This document shows, one piece after another, positions 44,414 to 51,985 of a stretch of 54,020 nt of DNA. The notes beneath the pieces were generated by a model, which worked only from the letters and a program-made list of their open reading frames with translations, did not search any database and was not told the origin of the DNA. The stretch is from Delftia tsuruhatensis NBRC 16741 (lineage in GTDB: Bacteria > Pseudomonadota > Gammaproteobacteria > Burkholderiales > Burkholderiaceae_C): positions 1-54,020 of the forward strand of contig NZ_BCTO01000046.1 of assembly GCF_001571325.1 (NCBI RefSeq), written 5' to 3'. The position numbers and the translations under genes were made by a program. Position 1 is the stretch's first letter, and the number at the start of each line of letters is the position of its first letter.

Positions 44414-45694
44414 TCAGTAGGGCAGGGGAAAGCGCCCGGTCAGGTCGGACACGCCTTCGTGGATGGACTTGAGCGTGCGCGCGTTCATGGTGCCGCTGCG
44501 TATGCCGCCCAGCGTGGCAAGAATCATGTCGCCGATCTCGCGGAACTCGTCGGCGCCCATGCCGCGCGTGGTGCAGGCCGCGCTGCCCACGCGGATGCCC
44601 GAGGTCACCAGTGGCCGCGCGCCATCGCCGGGCACGGCGTTCTTGTTGACCGTGATGCCGATCTGCTCCAGCGCCGTTTCGGCGGCCTTGCCCGTCAGCT
44701 CCCAGGGGCGCAGGTCGATCACGCCCAGATGGCAGTCCGTGCCTGCGGACACCACGGACAGCCCGCCCTGCGACAGCCGGTCGCACAGCACGCGGGCGTT
44801 GTCCACCACGGCCCGCGCATAGGTACGGAAGGCGGGCTTGAGCGCCTCGCCCAGCGCCACCGCCTTGGCCGCCACCACATGCATCAGCGGCCCGGACTGC
44901 AGGCCCGGAAACACGGCGGCGTCTATGCGCCTGGCGATCTCGGCGTCGGCCGAGAGGATCATGCCGCCGCGCGGCCCGCGCAGCGTCTTGTGCGTGGTGG
45001 TCGTGGTCACATGGGCGTGCTCCACGGGCGAGGGGAACACGCCCGCGGCCACCAGCCCCGCCACGTGCGCGATGTCGGCCATGAAGATGGCGCCCACCCG
45101 GTCGGCAATGCGCCGGAACTCGGCCCAGTCCATCTGCCGTGAATAGGCCGAGCCTCCGGCAATGATGAGCCTGGGCCGCTCCTTCAGCGCAATGCGCCGC
45201 ACCTGGTCCATGTCGATGAGTTGGGAGCGGGCGTCCACCTCGTAGCTGATGGACTGGAACCACTTGCCCGACACGCTCACGCTGGAGCCATGCGTCAGGT
45301 GCCCGCCCGAGCGCAGGTCCAGCCCCATGATCTTGTCGCCGGGCTCCAGGAACGCCAGGTACACGCCCTGGTTGGCCTGGCTGCCCGAGTGCGGCTGCAC
45401 GTTGGCGTGCGCGCAGCCGAACAGCGCCTTGGCACGCGCAATGGCCAGGTTCTCCACGGCATCGGCATTGGCGCAGCCGCCGTAGTAGCGCACGCCCGGA
45501 TAGCCCTCGGCGTATTTGTTGGTCAGCACCGAGCCCTGCGCCTCCATCACCGCGCGGCTCACGAAGTTTTCAGAGGCAATCAATTCAATCGAACGCGCCT
45601 GCCGTGTCCGCTCGGCCGCTATGGCGTCCCAGGCCTCGCTGTCCGCGTGTTGGAGTTCCAGGGAATTGATTCTGGGGAGCGATAAATCGTCCAT
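44414..45694 (-). CDS. glyA: serine hydroxymethyltransferase, copy 2 (divergent)
   Basis: The 426-residue protein is a full [49 protein letters not shown] with PLP Lys K236. It differs from copy 1 in an active-site region ([16 protein letters not shown] against [14 protein letters not shown]), which could reflect another substrate such as an alpha-methyl or beta-hydroxy amino acid. I chose the ATG at 45694 for its fit to family length; the frame is open 43 codons further. It is divergent from the AurF-like operon and shares its control region. Confidence 0.92.
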   Translation of the reverse strand: MDDLSLPRINSLELQHADSEAWDAIAAERTRQARSIELIASENFVSRAVMEAQGSVLTNKYAEGYPGVRYYGGCANADAVENLAIARAKALFGCAHANVQPHSGSQANQGVYLAFLEPGDKIMGLDLRSGGHLTHGSSVSVSGKWFQSISYEVDARSQLIDMDQVRRIALKERPRLIIAGGSAYSRQMDWAEFRRIADRVGAIFMADIAHVAGLVAAGVFPSPVEHAHVTTTTTHKTLRGPRGGMILSADAEIARRIDAAVFPGLQSGPLMHVVAAKAVALGEALKPAFRTYARAVVDNARVLCDRLSQGGLSVVSAGTDCHLGVIDLRPWELTGKAAETALEQIGITVNKNAVPGDGARPLVTSGIRVGSAACTTRGMGADEFREIGDMILATLGGIRSGTMNARTLKSIHEGVSDLTGRFPLPY

Positions 45695-45838
45695 GTCGCA
45701 TTGGCTGTCTTGGAGGCGCTGAAGCACGGGAATCGGCAGCGCCCGGATTATGGAAGGATTTGGAAACCAGGGCGCATCGGGAATGGGCAGTCTACAAAGT
45801 GCAGCGGCCTTGATTCCGACCATGTTTCAGCGGGTGAG

Positions 45839-45912
45839 CAGACCAATTAAGGTGGCATGCCAATGTAAACCGTTGAAAAAAGCGGTCTGGTTCATTGGCG
45901 AAAATAGGTCTG
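45839..45912. promoter_or_regulatory. three AANNGGTCTG motifs, candidate MocR sites
   Basis: CAGACCAATT (inverted AATTGGTCTG) lies at 45839-45848, AAGCGGTCTG at 45880-45889 and AATAGGTCTG at 45903-45912. The last two are direct repeats 23 bp apart, about two helical turns. They match the motif pair beside the MocR gene. Confidence 0.55.
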
Positions 45913-46148
45913 TTTGAATCCACGCTATCTCCATAGAATTCGCCGCCAGACGTTGAAAGTCATGAGATCCAATACCGCCAGGAATCATCCGCAATCTGCA
46001 GTCGGGGAGATTGATTCAAGGTGGAATATGACAGAGTGAAGAAATCCATGACAACGTATCTGCCATCTGCAGCGTCAATTGCAGTGCCATTTGCGGCGCC
46101 ATTGGTGATTGCGGCAGATGGAGAAAGCGGGGGGAGGGAGTAGGCGAT

Positions 46149-46162
46149 TTGACTCAGATCAA
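46149..46162. promoter_or_regulatory. FNR/ANR-like box upstream of the AurF-like gene
   Basis: TTGAC-TCAG-ATCAA matches the FNR consensus TTGAT-N4-ATCAA in 9 of 10 positions. It ends 27 bp before the ATG at 46190, too close for a classic -41.5 activator site, so repression or chance is more likely. Confidence 0.4.
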
Positions 46163-46189
46163 TCAAGTTCAATCACACGGAGTTGAAAA

Positions 46190-47152
46190 ATGAATCTCGA
46201 TATCTCTCGGACAGATGACGCCGTGCGCGATGCGCTCAAAAAGCTGTCCCTGCTCTGGAAGTCAAGAGCGGCCGTGAATCAGGACCTGCCTGATTACTGC
46301 GGCTTGGCGTTCGACCCCGCCCGGCAGGACTTCACCGCCTCGCTGCTGCCGTTTCGCGATCACCAGGCATGGGTGGAGGCGCCACAGCACCTGCGCGACC
46401 AATGCCTGTCCTACGCCTGGGGCATCTACAACCTCAAGACCATCTACATCGAGTGCAACGTGGTCACGCCGGCCTGCGAGGACATCATCAAGACCCCGCC
46501 GCCCAGCGCCAACCGGGCGCTGCTGCAGGACGTCATGTCCCAGGCCCTGCTGGACGAGGCCCTGCACACCCGCATGTCCATCATGGCCTGCAACTACATC
46601 TACGAGATGCGCGGCCTGGCGCCGCTGGACTACGCGGACTTCAACCTCGTCGGCTGGCGCAACGGCGTGCTGGCGCAGTGCGGCGCGGAATGGGAACGCC
46701 GCCTGGCCCGCTTCGCCATTGCCTGCGCCAGCGAGACCCTGATCACCGACTACCTCAAGACCATGGCCGAGGACCGCTCCATCCAGCCCATCTGCCACGA
46801 GGTCACGCGCACCCACGCCGTGGACGAATGGAGCCACTCCAGCGTCTTCAGCTCGGTGGCCACCGACATCGTCCAGGGCTTGAGCAACCGCGAGCGCAGC
46901 TACCTGCGCTCCATCATCCTCAAGACCGTGCAGATGTTCGCCAACAACGAACTGGGCGCCTGGTCCACCGTCTTCACCATGGTCGGCATGCCGCATGCGC
47001 GCGACATCCTGCACGACGTGGGCGACAGCAACGAGATCGGCGTCTACACCGACTCGGTGCAAAGCCTGATCGACCGCATCGGCCTGGCGGGCCGCAACCT
47101 GGGCGGCAGCGTGGCGCTGGTGTCCTCGGTCCTCGAGGAGATGCAGGCATGA
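46190..47152 (+). CDS. AurF/CmlI-like non-haem diiron N-oxygenase
   Basis: The 320-residue protein has a four-helix-bundle diiron site: E88 (IYIECN), E123 and H126 (DEALH), E182 (ASETL), and H209, E213 and H216 (THAVDEWSH). By number and spacing these correspond to all seven iron ligands I recall for AurF, the p-aminobenzoate N-oxygenase. Family members oxidise arylamines or amines to hydroxylamine, nitroso or nitro groups. The ATG follows CACGGAG. It overlaps the reductase gene by 4 bp (ATGA). No NRPS or PKS genes are near, so a small-molecule catabolic or tailoring role is more likely. The substrate is unknown. Confidence 0.85.
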   Translation: MNLDISRTDDAVRDALKKLSLLWKSRAAVNQDLPDYCGLAFDPARQDFTASLLPFRDHQAWVEAPQHLRDQCLSYAWGIYNLKTIYIECNVVTPACEDIIKTPPPSANRALLQDVMSQALLDEALHTRMSIMACNYIYEMRGLAPLDYADFNLVGWRNGVLAQCGAEWERRLARFAIACASETLITDYLKTMAEDRSIQPICHEVTRTHAVDEWSHSSVFSSVATDIVQGLSNRERSYLRSIILKTVQMFANNELGAWSTVFTMVGMPHARDILHDVGDSNEIGVYTDSVQSLIDRIGLAGRNLGGSVALVSSVLEEMQA

Positions 47153-48228
47153 GCGCCGCCCTCCAGGCAGGCAGCATGCTCGCGCGCTGCGCCGCTGCAC
47201 GGGCAGAGGCGGGCGGCGTCATGGTCTACACCCTGCGCGTGCAGGGCGCCTCGGCGCAATTCCTCGGCGGCCTGCGGCCCGGCCGGCATGTGGCCATCGA
47301 GCATGCCGACGCCAGTGGCACCATGCAGCAGCGGCTGTACTCCATCACCCGCTACGAGCCCTGCAGCGAGCACGACGGCGCCGGCCAGTTCGACATTGCC
47401 GTCAAAAGCTCGGGCCGGGGCAGCGTCTCCGACCACATGCATGCGGTGCTGCGCGCAGGCTCCACGCTGCCGCTGGGCGGCGTGGCCGGTGACATCACGG
47501 CCGACCTGGTGCTGGGCCTGGACTCCCTGGTCATGCTGGCCGGCGGCATCGGCCTGACCCTGCCGCTGGCGCTGCTGCGCGAACTGGACCGGCTGCGCCA
47601 GCAGGGCCGGCGCGTGCCCCGCACCACGCTGCTGCTGTGCTTTGCGCGCATGGCCGACATTCCGTTCCTGCAGGAGCTGCAGCAGCTGTGCGAAACGGCC
47701 CCCTGGTTCGACCTGCGTATCCACATCACGCGCGAAGACATTGCCGCCCACGGCCCCTTCGTGCCGGGCCGCCCCTCGCAGCAGTCCCTGCTGGCGCTGG
47801 GCCAGCCCCAGGCCGTCGTCATCTGTGGCGGCCACGCCTTTGCGCAGACCTTTCGCGAGCATGCGCGGGCCTGCTTTCCCGGTGCCATACAGCACATCGA
47901 GGCCTTCACGCCGCCTGCCGCATCCACCGCCCAGCCAGGCGAGACCGCGCAGGCATGCCAGCTGCAGATCGCGCACAGCGGGCAGATTGTCGAAGCCGCG
48001 TCCGGCAAAAGCCTGCTGGAGATCCTGGAAGGCGTGGGCATTGCCATCCGCAGCCAGTGCCGGGCCGGCATCTGCGGCAGCTGCCGCATCCGCATCACGG
48101 GAGGCAGTTCACGGCTGGAGGCGGACTTTTGCCTCAGCGACAGGGAAAAGGAAGCCGGCTATGCCTTGGCCTGCTGCACCTTCCCCTCGGCGGGCCATAT
48201 CCACGTCGATCTCAAACCCGGCGCCTGA
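47149..48228 (+). CDS. flavin/2Fe-2S oxidoreductase, likely AurF-partner reductase
   Basis: The 359-residue protein resembles phthalate-dioxygenase-type reductases: flavin motif RLYSITR, a NAD-binding AGGIGLTLPLALLREL and a C-terminal plant-type ferredoxin with C304, C309, C312 (QCRAGICGSC) and C342 (ALACCTF). It would carry electrons from NAD(P)H to the diiron oxygenase. The ATGA overlap with the AurF-like gene implies translational coupling and a joint complex. Characterised AurF enzymes use generic reductases, so a dedicated one is notable. Confidence 0.9.
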   Translation: MSAALQAGSMLARCAAARAEAGGVMVYTLRVQGASAQFLGGLRPGRHVAIEHADASGTMQQRLYSITRYEPCSEHDGAGQFDIAVKSSGRGSVSDHMHAVLRAGSTLPLGGVAGDITADLVLGLDSLVMLAGGIGLTLPLALLRELDRLRQQGRRVPRTTLLLCFARMADIPFLQELQQLCETAPWFDLRIHITREDIAAHGPFVPGRPSQQSLLALGQPQAVVICGGHAFAQTFREHARACFPGAIQHIEAFTPPAASTAQPGETAQACQLQIAHSGQIVEAASGKSLLEILEGVGIAIRSQCRAGICGSCRIRITGGSSRLEADFCLSDREKEAGYALACCTFPSAGHIHVDLKPGA

Positions 48229-48279
48229 CGGGCTCCGCACGTTCCAAGCCACCCTCCTGTATCCACCTGAGTTCCTCCC

Positions 48280-48984
48280 ATGAAAAAAGCCATCGCGCTG
48301 CGCCACATCCACTTCGAAGACCTGGGCACCCTGCATGCCGAGTTCGCCAGCCGCGGCTACGAAGTGCAGTACGTCGATCCCAGCATCGGCGAGCTTGACA
48401 CCCTGGACCTGGGCCGTGCCGACCTGCTCGTCGTGCTGGGCGGCCCCATAGGTGCCTATGACGAGGCGCTTTATCCCTTCGTCGCCCAGGAGCTGGCGGC
48501 CGTGCGCCGCTGGCTGGACAGCGGCAAGCCGCTGCTGGGCATCTGCCTGGGCGCCCAGCTCATTGCGCGCGCGCTGGGCGCCAGGGTCTACCCGCTGGGC
48601 GTCAAGGAAATCGGCTTCTCGCCGCTCACGCTCACCGACGCCGGCCTGGCCTCGCCCCTGTCCAGGCTGGACGGCGTGCCCGTGCTCCATTGGCATGGCG
48701 ACCAGTTCGACATTCCCGAAGGCGCCGTGCACCTGGCCGGCACCGCCATCGGCGCCAACCAGGCCTTCGCAGTCGGACCGCAGGTGCTGGGCCTGCAATT
48801 CCATCTGGAGGCCGACGCGGCCCGGCTGGAGCGCTGGCTGGTCGGCCATGCCTGTGAGCTCGGCATGGCCAAGGTGGACCCGCGCACCCTGCGTGCCGAT
48901 GCCCAGAAATACGGCGGCCTGCTGGCGCTGGCCGCGCGCGATGTGCTGGCCGCCTGGCTGGCCCACCTGGAGCGCAGCCGCTGA
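48280..48984 (+). CDS. class I glutamine amidotransferase
   Basis: The 234-residue GATase has nucleophile C89 in LGICLGAQL, H175 and E177 in LQFHLEAD, and VVLGGPIGAYDE early on. It resembles stand-alone GuaA-like amidotransferases that hydrolyse glutamine or gamma-glutamyl amides. It lies 51 bp after the reductase gene, probably in the same transcript. It could supply ammonia or remove a gamma-glutamyl group from the pathway intermediate; both are guesses. Confidence 0.88.
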   Translation: MKKAIALRHIHFEDLGTLHAEFASRGYEVQYVDPSIGELDTLDLGRADLLVVLGGPIGAYDEALYPFVAQELAAVRRWLDSGKPLLGICLGAQLIARALGARVYPLGVKEIGFSPLTLTDAGLASPLSRLDGVPVLHWHGDQFDIPEGAVHLAGTAIGANQAFAVGPQVLGLQFHLEADAARLERWLVGHACELGMAKVDPRTLRADAQKYGGLLALAARDVLAAWLAHLERSR

Positions 48985-49078
48985 ACCTGCGGCGCCGCCC
49001 ATTCACCCATTTCCCCCACGCCGGAGCCGCCGCTGCGCGGCGCCGGAATCTCTGTTCCCGAAAAAAGGAGAGTTGAAG

Positions 49079-49447
49079 ATGGTTGTCGTACTGTTCGAAC
49101 TGCAGGCCTTGCCCGGCCAGAACCAGACCTATGTGGACCTGGTCAACAAGCTCACCCCCATGCTCAAGCCCATGGAGGGGTTCATCTCCGTGGAATGCTT
49201 CCAGAGCACGCTCAACCCCGAGAAAGTCATGTCCGTCACCACCTGGCGCGACGAGGAAGCCGTCGTCCAGTGGCGCAACGTGGAAGCCCACCTCAGCGCC
49301 CAGCGCGCCGGCCGCGACAAGATCTTCAAGGACTACCGCGTGCGCGTCACCCAGGTGCTGCGCGACTACGGCCTGAATGACCGCGCGCAGGCGCCCGCGG
49401 ACAGCATCATGGGCAAGGCAGGCAGCTGCCCCGTCAGCCACGCCTGA
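49079..49447 (+). CDS. ABM-domain (antibiotic biosynthesis monooxygenase) protein
   Basis: The 122-residue protein has a dimeric alpha/beta-barrel ABM domain: VVVLFELQALPGQNQTYVDL, EGFISVECFQS, VMSVTTWRDEEAVVQWRN and HLSAQRAGRDKIFKDYRVRV. ABM proteins include cofactor-free quinol monooxygenases and haem-degrading enzymes; many are uncharacterised. AGGAGAG 8 bp upstream fixes the ATG at 49079. It is the last gene of the AurF-like operon before a strong terminator and might handle a reactive product of the oxygenase. Confidence 0.85.
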   Translation: MVVVLFELQALPGQNQTYVDLVNKLTPMLKPMEGFISVECFQSTLNPEKVMSVTTWRDEEAVVQWRNVEAHLSAQRAGRDKIFKDYRVRVTQVLRDYGLNDRAQAPADSIMGKAGSCPVSHA

Positions 49448-49549
49448 GGGCTGGCGGTGCCGCAAAGGCCCGGCTGGTCCCCCATGCCGGAGCGCGATGC
49501 ACGCCATCGAAAGATGCCGGCAGTGACTACGCTGCCGGCGCCAGGCCGG

Positions 49550-49585
49550 AAAAAAAGCCCGCTGAATGCTCAGAGGGCTTTTTTT
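49550..49585. terminator. bidirectional rho-independent terminator
   Basis: AAAAAAAGCCC (49550-49560) pairs with GGGCTTTTTTT (49575-49585), and the loop contains a further CTGA/TCAG stem. It serves both the ABM gene and the convergent H-NS gene. A second hairpin (GCCGGCAG 49516-49523 with CTGCCGGC 49532-49539) precedes it. Confidence 0.93.
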
Positions 49586-49661
49586 CGGACGGCACAGATT
49601 CCTTCGCATCGGAACCCCACCGCACCGCACGGCATCCTGCGTGCCGCCGTGTGCAGCGCCT

Positions 49662-50003
49662 TCAGTTGCGAGCTGCCGCTGCCGCCATTTCTGCGAGGAA
49701 CGGGCCTTGGGCCGCCTCGGGTTTGCGTTCGATGAGGAAGTCTTCGCGATCCTGGTCCTTGATCCAGTTCGGAGGCTTGCCGCGACCTGTCCACGTCGCT
49801 CCTGTAGAGGGATCGCGATACTTCGCCGGTGCGCTGGTTTTTGCTGGGATGTAGGGGAACACTTGCTGCTGGGTGAACCCGAAATCGGTCACCAGCTTCT
49901 GGACCTTGGACAGGGCTGCGTCGGCCGCCGAGGTGCGGGCCTTGGCAATTTCCATGTCCAGCGCGGCCTTGGCCGCAAGAAGTTCTTTGAGGGACTGTGT
50001 CAT
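49662..50003 (-). CDS. H-NS family nucleoid-associated protein
   Basis: The 113-residue protein has an N-terminal coiled coil (SLKELLAAKAALDMEIAKAR) and the C-terminal H-NS DNA-binding signature KYRDPSTGATWTGRGKPPNW. H-NS proteins silence AT-rich foreign DNA, which suits its place beside AT-rich, decaying genes. The ATG at 50003 is chosen because MTQSLKELL is the family-like start; no good ribosome binding site is visible. It converges on the ABM gene. Confidence 0.92.
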   Translation of the reverse strand: MTQSLKELLAAKAALDMEIAKARTSAADAALSKVQKLVTDFGFTQQQVFPYIPAKTSAPAKYRDPSTGATWTGRGKPPNWIKDQDREDFLIERKPEAAQGPFLAEMAAAAARN

Positions 50004-50099
50004 AGGGGTGCGAAATTTTTGAAGCCAGATTATGGGGCTGTTCGGGCGAGACATGCCTGTCTTCAGGGTCATGCCGGGCGACAAAAGGCTGTTTGCCCG

Positions 50100-50505
50100 T
50101 CAGAACTCTTTGCTGTGCCGAGTGGGCGCAGACCTAGGCAAGAAAACGGTCTTGTCCGCATCCGTGATCGCATGCCCGACGCGGCAGGGCACCCCTGCGG
50201 CTATCACGCTCGGCGGAATGTCCTTCGTGACCACGCTGCCCGAACCGATGATGGAAACGTCGCCAATGGTCACTCCCGGGTTCAGGTGGCAGCCCGTGCC
50301 AATCCAGACCCGGCTGGCAATCCGCACCTGCCAGGGAAAACAGCCACCTGCCGCGCTCTCGGCGGCATGGACCGAATGGTTGGGCGTGTAGATACCCCAC
50401 GCCCCGGGCCAGCAGCACGTCGTTGCCGATATGGATGCCGCCGGTGTCGAGCATGATGCAGTCGAAATTGGCGTAGAAGTTTTCGCCAATTTCTTGACTC
50501 GTTTG
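50100..50505 (-). pseudogene. frameshifted, 5'-truncated hexapeptide sugar O-acetyltransferase
   Basis: Two minus-strand frames together give a maltose/galactoside-type acetyltransferase. One reads GENFYANFDC, LDTGGIHIGNDVLLARG; the other continues with GIYTPNHSVHAAE, VWIGTGCHLNPGVTIG, IIGSGSVVTKDIPPSVIAAG. The switch needs a one-base correction near 50390-50394 (GTGGGGTATC). The N-terminal maltose-acetyltransferase domain upstream of GENFYAN is not recognisable, so the gene is also truncated. A sequencing error could explain the frameshift but not the missing start. Confidence 0.8.
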
Positions 50506-50928
50506 TGACCATGGCTTTCCCTCGATTGCGACACAATCCACCTCTTGTATACCGCTGAAGGCGATGGCCTGTGACAGTGCTTCGCCAATGGTTCGAATTC
50601 TTTGAAGACTGACGTGCCGAAACCATGGCCTGCTGGATTGTCGTCGAACAAGATGTCCGAACTGGTGCAATGCCAGCCGCTATCTGCCGGGAGCCCCATT
50701 CCAGATCTCGAGAAAAGGCTTTGCCGTGCTCTGCGTGGAGTTCGGATCTCACTGTTGCGGCTCTCATCTGCAGCGCAGCTCAAGCAGTATGCTCGTGTGC
50801 TCTCCATGCGACTGATGCCTATGTAAAGGCAGTTGTCCCACTCTGGTTTTTGCAGTGCCGATGTAGCTCGCGGCCATGCAGGTACTTGGTTTCTGCCAGA
50901 AGTTCATAAAACGCTCTAGTTATCTAAT
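50506..50928. other. intergenic region, possible gene debris
   Basis: About 420 bp between the acetyltransferase remnant and the next gene. Overlapping minus-strand frames extend through it without family-like sequence. The right end turns AT-rich. I see no RNA gene or confident promoter. Confidence 0.35.
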
Positions 50929-51870
50929 ATGAAATTGATTAATATTTTTATAGTGTCCTTGTCTGGTTTGATGTCGGTCCCGTTGATGGCGCAGAATTAT
51001 TGCGCCACATATCCCAATGAAGCGAGTTGTTGCAACCCTGAATTTGATAATTGCGTTCCAAGGGAAATATATTTGCGATATGGACATAAGGCCGGAGATT
51101 TTTGCGTGCCTGGATATCCCTCGACCGTTTCGTGCGGTGGAACAGCATCTCATGCTGCAAATTATTCTTCTCCCGAGGAAGCTCTAAGGTGGCGCATGGG
51201 TTTTATGAGTGCTTACTGGGATAGTGGGAGCTCTAAGCAATGCAAGCCATTGAGATTGTAGGGGCCTTATGGGAATTGGTCTGGAGATATATCGGAATTG
51301 AGGCTGCATGAGATCCAATCCCAGAGTTGGGGTACGGTTGTTTCTCAAGAAGGAAGTCCTTACCCAGAGCCTGGTCCTATATCGTGTGCAACGCCAAGGG
51401 AATTGACGGATCAATTTTATATCACCAGATACTTGGTTGAAGAAGAATGCGAGGCCGGATTTTTACCTGCAAATAGAGTGCCGGATGATGTTAGGGTTTG
51501 CAGTAAGAAGGGGTTGTGGGAAATAAAGATCAGTGGGCCGGAAGTTACGCAATCACTGCCTTCTTTGGCTGGGCCTATCATGCAAGATATTTTGGTTCGA
51601 CGTGGTGGTAAGCCTGCTGCCTTCACTGACGTGTCGATTAGCCTAAAAGAAGAAGGTTCTGCTTCATTTCAAAATTTCTCATTAAAAACCAATGTCAACG
51701 GTGAGGCTCAATTGTTGTATATTCCGCCATACCTAAAATCTACAACTGTGGAAATGAAGGCGGAATGCTCAAAATGCATTGAAGTGGCCAAGAAGAATAT
51801 CAAAGTATTGATGAGTGATTTGAGTGTTGATGAAGGATTCCCTGCATCTTGTAGGCGGCGTGATTTCTAA
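50929..51870 (+). pseudogene. secreted Cys-rich protein gene interrupted by one in-frame TAG
   Basis: A signal peptide (LINIFIVSLSGLMSVPLMAQ) starts a 110-codon frame that ends at TAG 51259-51261. The same frame continues open with GPYGNWSGDISELRLHEIQ and on to 51870. Without the TAG it would be one protein of about 313 residues with many Cys (NYCATYPNEASCCNPEFDNC; PISCATPREL; EECEAGF; KAECSKC). I recognise no family. It is AT-rich and lies just before an RHS gene, so it may be an RHS accessory or secreted partner. Nonsense mutation, readthrough or a sequence error would all fit. Confidence 0.7.
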
Positions 51871-51985
51871 TGCGGGTAAGTGCCTTTGAAAGAGTTTTAT
51901 TGAAAGTAATGTGAGTGAATTTTTGGTGGGTGCCGGGTGAAGTACTTGAATTGCCGTTGATGATTGTGTTATTTAAAGACAGACT

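Larger units (their letters stand above)
45695..46189. other. 495-bp divergent control region between glyA copy 2 and the AurF-like operon
   Basis: No gene is supported here; a 70-codon minus-strand frame at 45960-46172 has no ribosome binding site. The region is more AT-rich than its surroundings and holds three GGTCTG-type motifs in its left half and an FNR-like box near the right end. Confidence 0.5.
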
